A DNA stretch of 64,000 nt from Candidatus Gastranaerophilales bacterium (GTDB lineage Bacteria > Cyanobacteriota > Vampirovibrionia > Gastranaerophilales > Gastranaerophilaceae). Within the stretch, counting starts at the first letter, position 1; every line of letters starts with the position of its first letter. Below, in pieces: positions 25,149 through 33,423 of this stretch. The stretch is taken from positions 1 through 64,000 of the forward strand of contig CALUWJ010000001.1 of the NCBI GenBank assembly GCA_944324455.1, read 5' to 3'. Position numbers and translations under genes: made by a program. Below the pieces are notes generated by a model. That model ran no database searches. It was not told where the DNA came from and saw nothing but the letters and a program-made list of their open reading frames with translations.

Positions 25149-26458
25149 ATAAAAAAATCAATATGATTGTTGAAAGTGTTATAGAAAACTCAATCGCCAA
25201 TGAATTAGAAATAAAATCAGGCGACAAGATTTTGTCAATCAATAATCAAACTCCAAAAGATATAATTGAATACAGCTTTTTAATTAATGATGAAGAAATT
25301 AACCTTTTAATTGAGCATAAAAACGGTGAATTAGAAGAATATGAAATCGAAAAAGATTTTGATGAAGATTTAGGAATAGTTTTTACTTCGGCTGTTTTTG
25401 ACGGAGTTAAAAGATGTTGTAATCATTGTATTTTTTGCTTTGTAGATCAACAGCCAAAAGGTTTAAGAGAGTCATTATATGTTAAAGATGATGATTGGAG
25501 ATTATCTTATATTCAAGGTACTTATGTTACTTTAACAAATTTATCTGAAAATGATTTTGAAAGAATTGAAAAATACCACATCTCCCCTCTTTTTGTTTCA
25601 ATTCACACTACAAACCCTGATTTAAGAGTCAAAATGACAAGAAATCCAAACGCTAAAAAAATCATGGAGCAATTAAAAAGATTTAAAAAAATAAAAACAA
25701 AAATACACGCCCAAATTGTTCTTTGTCCTTCTATAAATGACGGTGAAGAATTAAAAAGAACTCTTGAAGATTTAAAAAGCGTTAAATCAATTCTAAAATC
25801 AATCGCAATTGTTCCAGTTGGAATATCAAAATATCGAAAAGAAGAATTTAAAAGAGTAGATAAAAAAATAGCACTTGAAACAATTAAAATTGTAGAAAAT
25901 TTTAATAAATCAATAAAAAAACAAATTGCAATGGTTTCAGATGAATTCTTTTTATTGGCAGGTTTAGATGTACCTGAAAAAAAATATTACGGAGATTTTT
26001 TGCAAATTGAAGATGGAGTAGGTGCAATAAGACTTTTAAAGGATAGTTTTAAAAAATGTCTTAAAAAAATGAAAAAACAAATTAAAACTAAGACAAAAAT
26101 AACTATTGCAACGGCACAAAGTGCATATAGGTTATTTTGCGAATTTAAAAAAGAAATCAATGTCAAAAATCTTGAATTTGAAGTTCTTGAAATTAAAAAT
26201 AAATTCTTTGGCGAAGACATAAATGTTGCGGGTTTAATTGTAGGGCAAGATATTATTGATACAATTAAAAATAAAGATATTCAACATTTAATTTTGCCAT
26301 CAGTTATGCTTCAAAAAAACGGCGAAAGCTATAAAGAAGTATTTTTAGACGGCAAAACATTAGATGATATTAAAAATATAAACAAAAATACTCAAATACA
26401 CATTTTAAAAGACTATTACAGCTTTGAAGAAATATTACAAATTATTAACAATTTATAG
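25145..26458 (+). CDS. PDZ / radical SAM / DUF512 family protein
   Basis: This 437-aa protein has an N-terminal PDZ-like segment (~5-65; EIKSGDKILSINNQTP) and a Cys cluster RCCNHCIFCFVDQQP giving CxxxCxxC for a 4Fe-4S cluster. The DUF512 part follows (from ~200), with DEFFLLAGLDVPE and the C-terminal VAGLIVGQDII. This domain set corresponds to the TIGR03279-type family common in cyanobacteria and Firmicutes, whose reaction is unknown. It is coupled to padR by a 4-bp overlap. Confidence 0.9.
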   Translation: MNKKINMIVESVIENSIANELEIKSGDKILSINNQTPKDIIEYSFLINDEEINLLIEHKNGELEEYEIEKDFDEDLGIVFTSAVFDGVKRCCNHCIFCFVDQQPKGLRESLYVKDDDWRLSYIQGTYVTLTNLSENDFERIEKYHISPLFVSIHTTNPDLRVKMTRNPNAKKIMEQLKRFKKIKTKIHAQIVLCPSINDGEELKRTLEDLKSVKSILKSIAIVPVGISKYRKEEFKRVDKKIALETIKIVENFNKSIKKQIAMVSDEFFLLAGLDVPEKKYYGDFLQIEDGVGAIRLLKDSFKKCLKKMKKQIKTKTKITIATAQSAYRLFCEFKKEINVKNLEFEVLEIKNKFFGEDINVAGLIVGQDIIDTIKNKDIQHLILPSVMLQKNGESYKEVFLDGKTLDDIKNINKNTQIHILKDYYSFEEILQIINNL

Positions 26459-26465
26459 TTATTGG

Positions 26466-26507
26466 GCAATTTTTCTCAAGATATATACTTTATATCTACA
26501 TAGAGAG
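26466..26507 (+). promoter_or_regulatory. Shared promoter element, copy 1 (24-aa ORF)
   Basis: GCAAT (26466-26470), 13 nt, then TATACTTTATATCTACA (26484-26500) and AGAGAG. The same order and spacing occur at 51851-51893 before the CopG-like gene. It lies 26 nt before the start of the 24-aa ORF. The -10 is probably TATACT. Confidence 0.55.
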
Positions 26508-26532
26508 TAAAAAATATATCAGGAGAGAAATC

Positions 26533-26607
26533 ATGCAATTAATTAAATTTATCGAAACAATCATCACAAAAGTAAATGAATACGATAGAAAATATCGTCT
26601 TGTTTAA
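26533..26607 (+). CDS. Candidate small protein, 24 aa
   Basis: An ATG with a strong AGGAGAG site seven nt upstream opens a 24-codon frame (begins MQLIKFIETIITKV, ends YDRKYRLV). The product would be an amphipathic helix with a charged tail. It has its own promoter-like element at 26466-26507. A small inverted repeat (ACGATA/TATCGT) covers its last codons, and a T-run follows at ~26630. Unrecognised. The excellent ribosome site is the main argument that it is translated. Confidence 0.5.
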   Translation: MQLIKFIETIITKVNEYDRKYRLV

Positions 26608-26688
26608 TTTATTGTAATGTTTTAACAATTTTTTTTATTATTTTGTTTTATTATAAGTGTATTAGTATAACTTATTTTAGGTAAAATT

Positions 26689-28803
26689 ATGAGCAACGTT
26701 TCTTTGCAGCAAAATGGCTATGTAAATAGCTTGCAACCCGAAATTCGCAAAACAACAAAACAACCGGAGTTTTCTGCTCTTGATAAAGAGCAAATTAAAC
26801 AAGATGCAGTTGAATTAGCCCAACAAGGTCATGAGGCTGTTAAAGAAAACTGGGTTTTTTCAACAATGAGAAACGTTTTTCATATCAAAGACCCCAAAAA
26901 GTTTTTAACTTCTTTAGGTTTAACTTTAACAACGGTTGTTGGTTTAGCCTTTTTAGGCAACAAATCAACAAATAAAATGACAAAACTTGGTCAAAAAGTT
27001 GATGATTTATTGGCAAATAACAAACTTTACCAAAATACGGCGCAAAATTTAAACAATTTAAAGAATAAGACAGTTTCAACATTAAGAAAATCAAAAACCC
27101 TAGATGACGTTTTTGAAACACTTAAAACCAGAAAGGCAACTCCAAAAGCCGACTTAACAAGAGGTTATGGTAGAGGCTTTGTTTCAATTTTTTCTCTTAC
27201 ACCTGTTGATATAATAAAAACAGCATTAAACAAAAAACAAGCAAAATTACCTCAAGGACTTGCTTCTCAATTAGGCAAAAAAAATACACAAAAATTTATG
27301 GAGCTTTTTAGAAGCGACTCTCAAGCCGCATTAGATACATTGAAAAAATTAACAAACGATGAAACAAAAGCTCAAGAAATTTTTAATAATTTAACAAAAG
27401 CCGATGATGAAGTTTTAAATTCAATTAAAAAGCTTGTTGGTGAAAATAAAGCAAAAACCTTCTTTAATCAAATTACTGGATTAAATAAAATCAAAGACAA
27501 CAGAAAATTCTGTTCAGAATTAACAAATGCAATTATAGACAATTTTAATCTTAAAAATAGTTCTGGCAAAGTCAACAAAAAAGCGCTTATGTCTTTCTTT
27601 GAGGGATTACAAAAAGGCAACTATAAAGATGTTGATTTTTCCGAGTTTACAAGCGTTACAATGGACCAAGGCGGTTTAATTGGAGCTTGGTGGCCTGTAA
27701 ATGCAATAAATTCAGTTGGCAAAAAATTATTCAAAGGCAAATGGAAAGAATTCGGTAAAGGCAACCTTGGTGATGCCTTAATTAAATTTAACGATGTAAA
27801 CGGTACCCTAGCGGATACTAAAATCGGTTCTTTAGTTCAAAAATCAATCCTTATACCGACTGAATCAATTTCCAACTTTGTAAACGATAAATCAGGCTTA
27901 GGCGTTATGTTGTGCGCTAGCATTATGAGTTTATATAATAACGTTCAAGATGCACCTAAAGATAAAAAAGTTGCAACCGTTGCAGATGACTATGTAGGAA
28001 CCATGGGTTCAATTGCAATTTCTACTCCATTAGCTTTTGCAACAACATATGGACTTGCAAGTTTAAAAAATCTTGAAGGTACAACAATAAAATCAAAAGT
28101 ATTAAAAAATATCGGCAAATTCTTTGGTATGGGACTTGATAGCATAGCTAAAGACGGAACAATTATTCAAGGAACAAAAAATCCTATCTTTAGATTTGCG
28201 GGCGGTGCCTTAAGGTTTGCTTTGATTATGTTTGTATTTTCAGGAATGTTTTCTAAACCAATCAGAGGGGCAATACATAAGGTCTTTGGAAAACCTTATG
28301 ATAAAATGGAAGAACAAAAAAAAGCAGAATTAGAAGCACAAAAAAATACGATAATTCCTGAATTAGGAATAACTCAAGGTGAATTATTACAAAAAATTCA
28401 AAATAATCCTGAAGCCATCCAAAAACTCCAAACAAATCCTGAATTGATGCAAAAATTGCAAAATAATCCAAAACTCTTGATTGATTTTCTTGACGGGAAA
28501 AATGTTGATTTAAGTTCAGTTTCATCTAAGCCATCTGAAAATGAAAATATACAGCTTCAAATGAGTCCATACAATGCCAATTTAATTAATAAAAGTAAAA
28601 CTCCTAATAACCAATTAAATAAAAATAATACAACTGAAACTGTTGAAACAACAAAAACTGAACCCATAGATACTGCAACATATATCCCATCAAGTGATTT
28701 TGTTGCACCTGTTAATCAATATAGCGATGAACAAACGCAAAAAATAAACAAAGTTATGGCGGATGCAGATAAAGCATTAAAAAGAGCGGAAAAATATATC
28801 TAA
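26689..28803 (+). CDS. Large hypothetical membrane protein with NP-type 10-residue repeats
   Basis: This 704-aa protein is not recognised. It has no signal peptide and a polar, Gln-rich N-terminus. Several hydrophobic segments are visible: residues ~78-98 (FLTSLGLTLTTVVGLAFLGN), ~405-420, ~440-460 and ~505-525 (ALRFALIMFVFSGMF). Around 566-600 is a short repeat of ten residues (QNNPEAIQKL, QTNPELMQKL, QNNPKLLIDF) reminiscent of STI1-type NP repeats. The tail is Thr/Asn-rich. AGGTAAAATT precedes the ATG. It probably belongs to a lineage-restricted family. Confidence 0.7.
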   Translation: MSNVSLQQNGYVNSLQPEIRKTTKQPEFSALDKEQIKQDAVELAQQGHEAVKENWVFSTMRNVFHIKDPKKFLTSLGLTLTTVVGLAFLGNKSTNKMTKLGQKVDDLLANNKLYQNTAQNLNNLKNKTVSTLRKSKTLDDVFETLKTRKATPKADLTRGYGRGFVSIFSLTPVDIIKTALNKKQAKLPQGLASQLGKKNTQKFMELFRSDSQAALDTLKKLTNDETKAQEIFNNLTKADDEVLNSIKKLVGENKAKTFFNQITGLNKIKDNRKFCSELTNAIIDNFNLKNSSGKVNKKALMSFFEGLQKGNYKDVDFSEFTSVTMDQGGLIGAWWPVNAINSVGKKLFKGKWKEFGKGNLGDALIKFNDVNGTLADTKIGSLVQKSILIPTESISNFVNDKSGLGVMLCASIMSLYNNVQDAPKDKKVATVADDYVGTMGSIAISTPLAFATTYGLASLKNLEGTTIKSKVLKNIGKFFGMGLDSIAKDGTIIQGTKNPIFRFAGGALRFALIMFVFSGMFSKPIRGAIHKVFGKPYDKMEEQKKAELEAQKNTIIPELGITQGELLQKIQNNPEAIQKLQTNPELMQKLQNNPKLLIDFLDGKNVDLSSVSSKPSENENIQLQMSPYNANLINKSKTPNNQLNKNNTTETVETTKTEPIDTATYIPSSDFVAPVNQYSDEQTQKINKVMADADKALKRAEKYI

Positions 28804-28805
28804 TT

Positions 28806-28834
28806 AAAAAAGGTCTTTTAAAAAGACCTTTTTT
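28806..28834. terminator. Bidirectional rho-independent terminator
   Basis: A perfect 13-bp stem (28806-28818 / 28822-28834) with a 3-nt loop has an A6 tract on the left and a T6 tract on the right. It lies between the convergent 704-aa gene and the TolC-like gene, so it can serve both. Confidence 0.9.
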
Positions 28835-28838
28835 AATT

Positions 28839-30191
28839 TTAAATTTTAGCTCCTGTTGCTTTATATAAACTAATTTTATCTATATAACAGGCTATTTTAG
28901 AAGATGCAACATTTTGTTCTAAATATAAAAGTGCTTCTTTTTGCTGCAATAAATCCAATTTTGATATTACACCGGTTTTATATTTAGCTTGGCTTAATTT
29001 GTAATCTTTATCTTGTATATTAAAAGCTTTAATGTTATTTTGCAATTTTTCTGTATCAGATTTTAAATTATAAAGAGAGTCATTAATTTCCTGAATAGAA
29101 ACTATATTTGTTTTTTGATATTGTGCTAAAAGTTGTTCATATTTATTTTTTTGCAATTTTAGACTTGCAATTCGAGCAAAACCCGTAAATATAGGTAAAT
29201 CAGCACTTGCCCCTAAAATTGAAAATGCATTTTTCCAATCCATTGCACCAAAAGAAGATGCCGCAACAAAAGTCAACATCCCTAAAATATTAATTGTTGG
29301 CAAGAACTCTTTTTTTGCAACTCTTACATCAATTCCGGCTGATTCTAATTGTTTTTCTAAAGATTTATAATCCGGACGATTTACAACAATTTCAGATGAA
29401 ATTTCATTAGGTACATAAATTTCATTAACTAATTCATCATAAGAAATTCTTTTATATTCATTTATATTGTTTGGACTATCCCCAATTAAAACCGCCATTG
29501 CGTTTAATAAATTTGTTCTGTTTTTTTGATATTCAATTAAATCATTTTGAGCTAAAACGTAAGATTTTTCAGCCAAAATCAAATCAGAAGTTGAGCTTAT
29601 TCCTTCTTGATTGGATATCTTCATTAAATCATATATTTCTTTTCTGTCTTGAGTTAATTTTTCTTGCAACTCAATGATTTTATCAAGCTTAACTATATTA
29701 TAATAAGTTGAACCCACAAGAGATATAATTGCAATATCAGATGCTTGAGTTTGATAAATTGCACCTTGAAGTAATTTTTTTGATGACTTAGTTTTATCCC
29801 AATTTTTGCCAAATATATCAAGCTCATATTGCGCCATTATAGGCAGAGCGATTGAGCCTTGAGTATTTGTTTGCTCAGGGAATTTGGTTAAAAAAGGAGC
29901 AGCCCCCAATGATACCACAGGAAGCTGCCCAGCTCTTGTAGCCATAACATTTATTCTTGCTTGCTCAATTTTTAGTGCAGCAGTTTTTATATCGTAGTTA
30001 TTATTTATAGCAGTTGCTATATACTTTTCTAAATATGGATCGTTTTGCCTTTTCCACCAATCAAAATTTATATAATCAAGAATTGTTTGTTTATTTTCTT
30101 CTTTTCTTTTTTCTAAAATTGCACTTGCTGGATTAACAACAAAGGCAAAATTAAAAAATATTAATAATGTTAATGCGACTATTTTTTTCAT
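28839..30191 (-). CDS. TolC-family outer-membrane efflux protein
   Basis: This 450-aa protein has a signal peptide (residues 1-24, ending NPASA) and two outer-membrane efflux protein repeats. NNNYDIKTAALKIEQARINV and the second-half RPDYKSLEKQLESAGIDVRV are typical, and the helical barrel pattern is clear. The start at 30191 (AGAGGAAAT upstream) is preferred over one 22 codons earlier that would precede the signal peptide. It is divergent from marR-emrA-emrB and shares the control region with the MarR-type palindrome, so it likely forms the outer-membrane channel of that pump. Confidence 0.92.
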   Translation of the reverse strand: MKKIVALTLLIFFNFAFVVNPASAILEKRKEENKQTILDYINFDWWKRQNDPYLEKYIATAINNNYDIKTAALKIEQARINVMATRAGQLPVVSLGAAPFLTKFPEQTNTQGSIALPIMAQYELDIFGKNWDKTKSSKKLLQGAIYQTQASDIAIISLVGSTYYNIVKLDKIIELQEKLTQDRKEIYDLMKISNQEGISSTSDLILAEKSYVLAQNDLIEYQKNRTNLLNAMAVLIGDSPNNINEYKRISYDELVNEIYVPNEISSEIVVNRPDYKSLEKQLESAGIDVRVAKKEFLPTINILGMLTFVAASSFGAMDWKNAFSILGASADLPIFTGFARIASLKLQKNKYEQLLAQYQKTNIVSIQEINDSLYNLKSDTEKLQNNIKAFNIQDKDYKLSQAKYKTGVISKLDLLQQKEALLYLEQNVASSKIACYIDKISLYKATGAKI

Positions 30192-30261
30192 ATTTCCTCT
30201 GATTAAATGGTATCTTATAATTTTATTATTGCATTTTTTATAATAGGATGGTAGCATATTA

Positions 30262-30279
30262 ATGTTGCAAATGCAACAT
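30262..30279. promoter_or_regulatory. Probable MarR operator
   Basis: A perfect palindrome ATGTTGCA-AA-TGCAACAT lies in the 119-bp divergent region between the TolC-like gene and marR. TTGCA-centred palindromes are usual for MarR repressors. It sits 31 bp before the chosen marR start and could control both directions. Confidence 0.68.
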
Positions 30280-30310
30280 GTATTTTATACAACATAAAAA
30301 AGAAACAAAA

Positions 30311-30778
30311 ATGGACTACAAATACTCAACAAAATACGAAGATTCTTTATTTTATCAAATTCATGTGAGCGCTAAAATTTTTCATATGCTTTTTGACCAA
30401 TTTTTTAAAGAATTAAAAATAGGTTTAAGTGCAAACGAACATTTGGCACTAAAAATTATTTCAGAAACAAAAGATTGCTGCCAAAGAGATTTAGCAAGAA
30501 TTCTTCTAAAAGACCGCTCAAACACAGGCAAACTTGTAAATTATCTAAAAGAAAAAGGCTATATAGAAATTAAATTATCAACAAAAAACAATAGACCTGC
30601 TAAAATCTTAACAATAACAAAAAAAGGTGCTGAAATCATAGATAAAATGTCTAAAATAACAGAACCAATCGTCAAAAATATACAGAGCGAAATTTCACCT
30701 GAAGTGATTGAAGAAACAAAAAAATCGCTTCAACATTTTATAAAAGTAGTCGAAAAAGCAGTAAAAACAAACATATAG
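30311..30778 (+). CDS. MarR-family transcriptional regulator
   Basis: This 155-aa winged-helix protein has SANEHLALKIISETKDCCQR, the recognition region DLARILLKDRSNTGKLVNYL and the wing RPAKILTITKKGAEII. The ATG at 30311 is chosen; an upstream ATG lies inside the operator palindrome and is unlikely. It is followed after 9 bp by emrA-like and then emrB-like genes, with the TolC-like gene divergent. It is probably a ligand-responsive repressor of the efflux locus. Confidence 0.9.
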   Translation: MDYKYSTKYEDSLFYQIHVSAKIFHMLFDQFFKELKIGLSANEHLALKIISETKDCCQRDLARILLKDRSNTGKLVNYLKEKGYIEIKLSTKNNRPAKILTITKKGAEIIDKMSKITEPIVKNIQSEISPEVIEETKKSLQHFIKVVEKAVKTNI

Positions 30779-30787
30779 GAGATAAAA

Positions 30788-31774
30788 ATGTCAAGCGAAA
30801 ATATAATAGACAATGAAAACAAACCCAAAAGAATTAAAAAAAGAAAAATTTTAATCCCAATAGCAATTGTCATAACAATTTTAACTTCTATCTATCTTTT
30901 TTATGAGAGTCATTTTCAATCAACAGATGATGCTTATGTTGAAGCAGATATTATCCAGATAACACCAAAAGTATCAGGTCATATTATTGAAAGCTATGTT
31001 AAAGACAATATGGAAGTTAAAAAAGGCGACTTAGTAGCTAAAATTGATGATGAAGTATATATTGAAAAATATAAACAAGCAAAAGCTGCTTATCAAAAAG
31101 CCCTTTTGAACCAAAAAAATGCAAAAGCAAACCTAAGTGCCGTTAATTCTGAAATTCAATTAGCAAAAACAGACCTTGAAAGATATAAAACACTTTATCA
31201 GCAAGGAGCTGTTTCAAAACAAGTCTTGGATAAAGCACAAACAAATTATGATTCTGTTTTAGCGCGTCAAACAAAAGCAAGAGAAGATATTTTTGCCGAT
31301 GGACAAAATGTTGCTGATGCTGATTTAAAAACTCTAGAAGCAATAATGAAGCAAGCAGAGCTTAATTTAAAATATACTAACGTAATTGCGCCAACCACAG
31401 GAACCATTACAAACAGAAGAATTGAAAAAGGAAGCTATGTTTCAGTTGGCGGACCTTTATTTGCAATTGTACCTGATGAAGTATGGATTGTTGCCAATTT
31501 CAAAGAAAATCAGGTGGGTCAAATGCGCCCCGGTCAACCTGTTACAATTAAAGTTGACGCATATAAAAATAAAAAATTTAAAGGTCACGTTGATTCAATT
31601 CAAAGGGCATCAGGTGCAAAATCAAGCCTGTTTCCACCCGAAAACGCTGTTGGTTCATTTGTAAAAATCGTGCAAAGAATTCCAGTTAAAATTGTATTTG
31701 ATGAACCCATAGATAAATCACAATACAACATAGTTTCAGGTATGAGTGTAGTGCCTAAAGTTAAAGTAAAATAG
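30788..31774 (+). CDS. EmrA/HlyD-type membrane fusion protein
   Basis: This 328-aa periplasmic adaptor has one N-terminal membrane helix (~19-38), the lipoyl/barrel-sandwich halves (STDDAYVEADIIQITPKVSG and NVIAPTTGTITNRRIEKGSY) and a coiled-coil hairpin between them (~85-180). A C-terminal beta domain ends in GMSVVPKVKVK. AGGAG precedes the ATG. It links the EmrB-like pump to the TolC-like channel. Confidence 0.93.
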   Translation: MSSENIIDNENKPKRIKKRKILIPIAIVITILTSIYLFYESHFQSTDDAYVEADIIQITPKVSGHIIESYVKDNMEVKKGDLVAKIDDEVYIEKYKQAKAAYQKALLNQKNAKANLSAVNSEIQLAKTDLERYKTLYQQGAVSKQVLDKAQTNYDSVLARQTKAREDIFADGQNVADADLKTLEAIMKQAELNLKYTNVIAPTTGTITNRRIEKGSYVSVGGPLFAIVPDEVWIVANFKENQVGQMRPGQPVTIKVDAYKNKKFKGHVDSIQRASGAKSSLFPPENAVGSFVKIVQRIPVKIVFDEPIDKSQYNIVSGMSVVPKVKVK

Positions 31775-31784
31775 GGGCATAAAA

Positions 31785-33338
31785 GTGGCAAACACAACAC
31801 AGGAAAATTGGCAGCCTAAAAATAACCCTTGGGTAATATGTATTCCATTAATGGTAGCAGCTTTTATGTTTGTTCTGGATGAAACCATAGCTAATGTTGC
31901 TCTGCCATACATGGCAGGAAGCTTCTCTGTTTCAAGACAAGAGAGCACTTGGGTTTTGACCAGTTATTTAATCGCTTCGGGGATTGTAATTCCGTCTGTT
32001 GATTTTTTCAGTAAACTAATGGGAAGAAAAAACTTCTTCATTTTAAGTATAATTATTTTTACCGTTGCTTCATTTCTATGCGGAACATCCCGTTCACTTC
32101 CCGAAATGGTAATAATGAGAATTCTGCAAGGTTTTGGAGGTGGTGCATTACTGCCATTATCTCAAGCAATTATGCTTGAATTATTTCCAATTGAAAAAAG
32201 AGCTCAATCAATGGCCTTATTCGGGCTTGTTGTAGTAATCGCTCCAATCATAGGTCCGGTATTGGGAGGATGGATAACAACAAATTGGTCTTGGCCTTTT
32301 ATTTATTTTATTAATATTCCTGTTGGCATTATGGCAATAGGTTTAGCCAAAAAATTTATCGAAGATCCGCCATACGCCAAAAAACAAGAAAATATAAAAA
32401 TAGATAGTCTTGGTTTTTTTGTTCTTATCGGTTGGCTAACTTGCATGCAGATTGTTCTTGATAAAGGTAATGATGCCGATTGGTTTGGCTCAACTTGGGT
32501 CTGCTGGCTGACATTTTTTGCCGTTGTTTTTGCAACATGGTTTTTCTATATTCAATCAACAAAAAAAGATTCATTGATAGATTTAAGAGTTTTCAAAGAC
32601 AGAAATTTCTTCTTTGGAACAATTGTACAAGTTGTAATGCAAGGAGTTTTGTTAGCTTCACTTGCAATATTACCTCAATTTTTACAAGGCTTAATGGGTT
32701 ACGATGCTTATCTTTCCGGTCTTGCAATGATGCCAAGAGGCATAGGCGCCCTGATGACTGTTATTTTCATTGGAACAATAGGAAGTAAAATAAACAATAA
32801 ACTGCTTGTAATGATGGGGTTAAGTTTATTAAGTATTTCAAGCTTTATGTTATGCGAATTAAATTTAAATATTGCAACAATGAATATTGTAATACCTAAC
32901 TTTATTATGGGTATAGGCATGTCAATGAGCATGATTCCTATTATTACTCTTTCAACTATGACGCTAACAAATGAACAAATGACTAATGCTTCAGGCGTTC
33001 AAAACCTTCTTAAAAACATAGGAGGAGCAATCGGGACATCTATTGTAACTACTCTTATTTCAAGAAAAGCTCAAGCTCATCAAAGCTTCTTGGTTGATAA
33101 TTTAACCATGCTAAATGATAACTTTATTGAAAGATTACAATATTACCAATCAGCTTTTGTTTCTATGTCTAATGATATCCACGCAAACTATATGGCTCAA
33201 ACAATGTTATATAAGCAAATGCTTCAGCAAGCTAATATGGGTGCTTTTAGAGATACTTTTGAAGTATGTGCAATAGCTTGTTTTGTAATAATACCACTCG
33301 TATTGTTTGTTAAAGGAATACCTAAAAAAAATTCATAA
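31785..33338 (+). CDS. DHA2-family multidrug MFS permease (EmrB/QacA type)
   Basis: This 517-aa permease has about 14 membrane helices. Family motifs are LDETIANVALPYMAGSF in helix 1, the KLMGRKNFF loop (motif A) and GPVLGGWITTNWSWPFIYFI (motif C region). The start is GTG with AGGGG upstream, 10 bp after the emrA-like gene. It likely exports drugs, bile compounds or similar amphiphiles using the proton gradient. A terminator follows. Confidence 0.94.
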   Translation: MANTTQENWQPKNNPWVICIPLMVAAFMFVLDETIANVALPYMAGSFSVSRQESTWVLTSYLIASGIVIPSVDFFSKLMGRKNFFILSIIIFTVASFLCGTSRSLPEMVIMRILQGFGGGALLPLSQAIMLELFPIEKRAQSMALFGLVVVIAPIIGPVLGGWITTNWSWPFIYFINIPVGIMAIGLAKKFIEDPPYAKKQENIKIDSLGFFVLIGWLTCMQIVLDKGNDADWFGSTWVCWLTFFAVVFATWFFYIQSTKKDSLIDLRVFKDRNFFFGTIVQVVMQGVLLASLAILPQFLQGLMGYDAYLSGLAMMPRGIGALMTVIFIGTIGSKINNKLLVMMGLSLLSISSFMLCELNLNIATMNIVIPNFIMGIGMSMSMIPIITLSTMTLTNEQMTNASGVQNLLKNIGGAIGTSIVTTLISRKAQAHQSFLVDNLTMLNDNFIERLQYYQSAFVSMSNDIHANYMAQTMLYKQMLQQANMGAFRDTFEVCAIACFVIIPLVLFVKGIPKKNS

Positions 33339-33362
33339 TTTAATACCAAAATCTCAAAAAGC

Positions 33363-33385
33363 AAAGGCTGCATATTGCAGCCTTT
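33363..33385 (+). terminator. Rho-independent terminator of the efflux operon
   Basis: A 9-bp stem (AAAGGCTGC 33363-33371 / GCAGCCTTT 33377-33385) with loop ATATT, followed by TTATTC, 25 nt after the permease stop. Confidence 0.85.
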
Positions 33386-33423
33386 TTATTCTCTTTGTTG
33401 CCTATAAAACTTATAAGCCGTAT

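Noticed and set aside
30278-30310. Earlier in-frame ATG for marR
   Set aside because: It lies inside the perfect operator palindrome, so initiation there would place the operator within the coding region. ATG 30311 gives a normal-length MarR protein.
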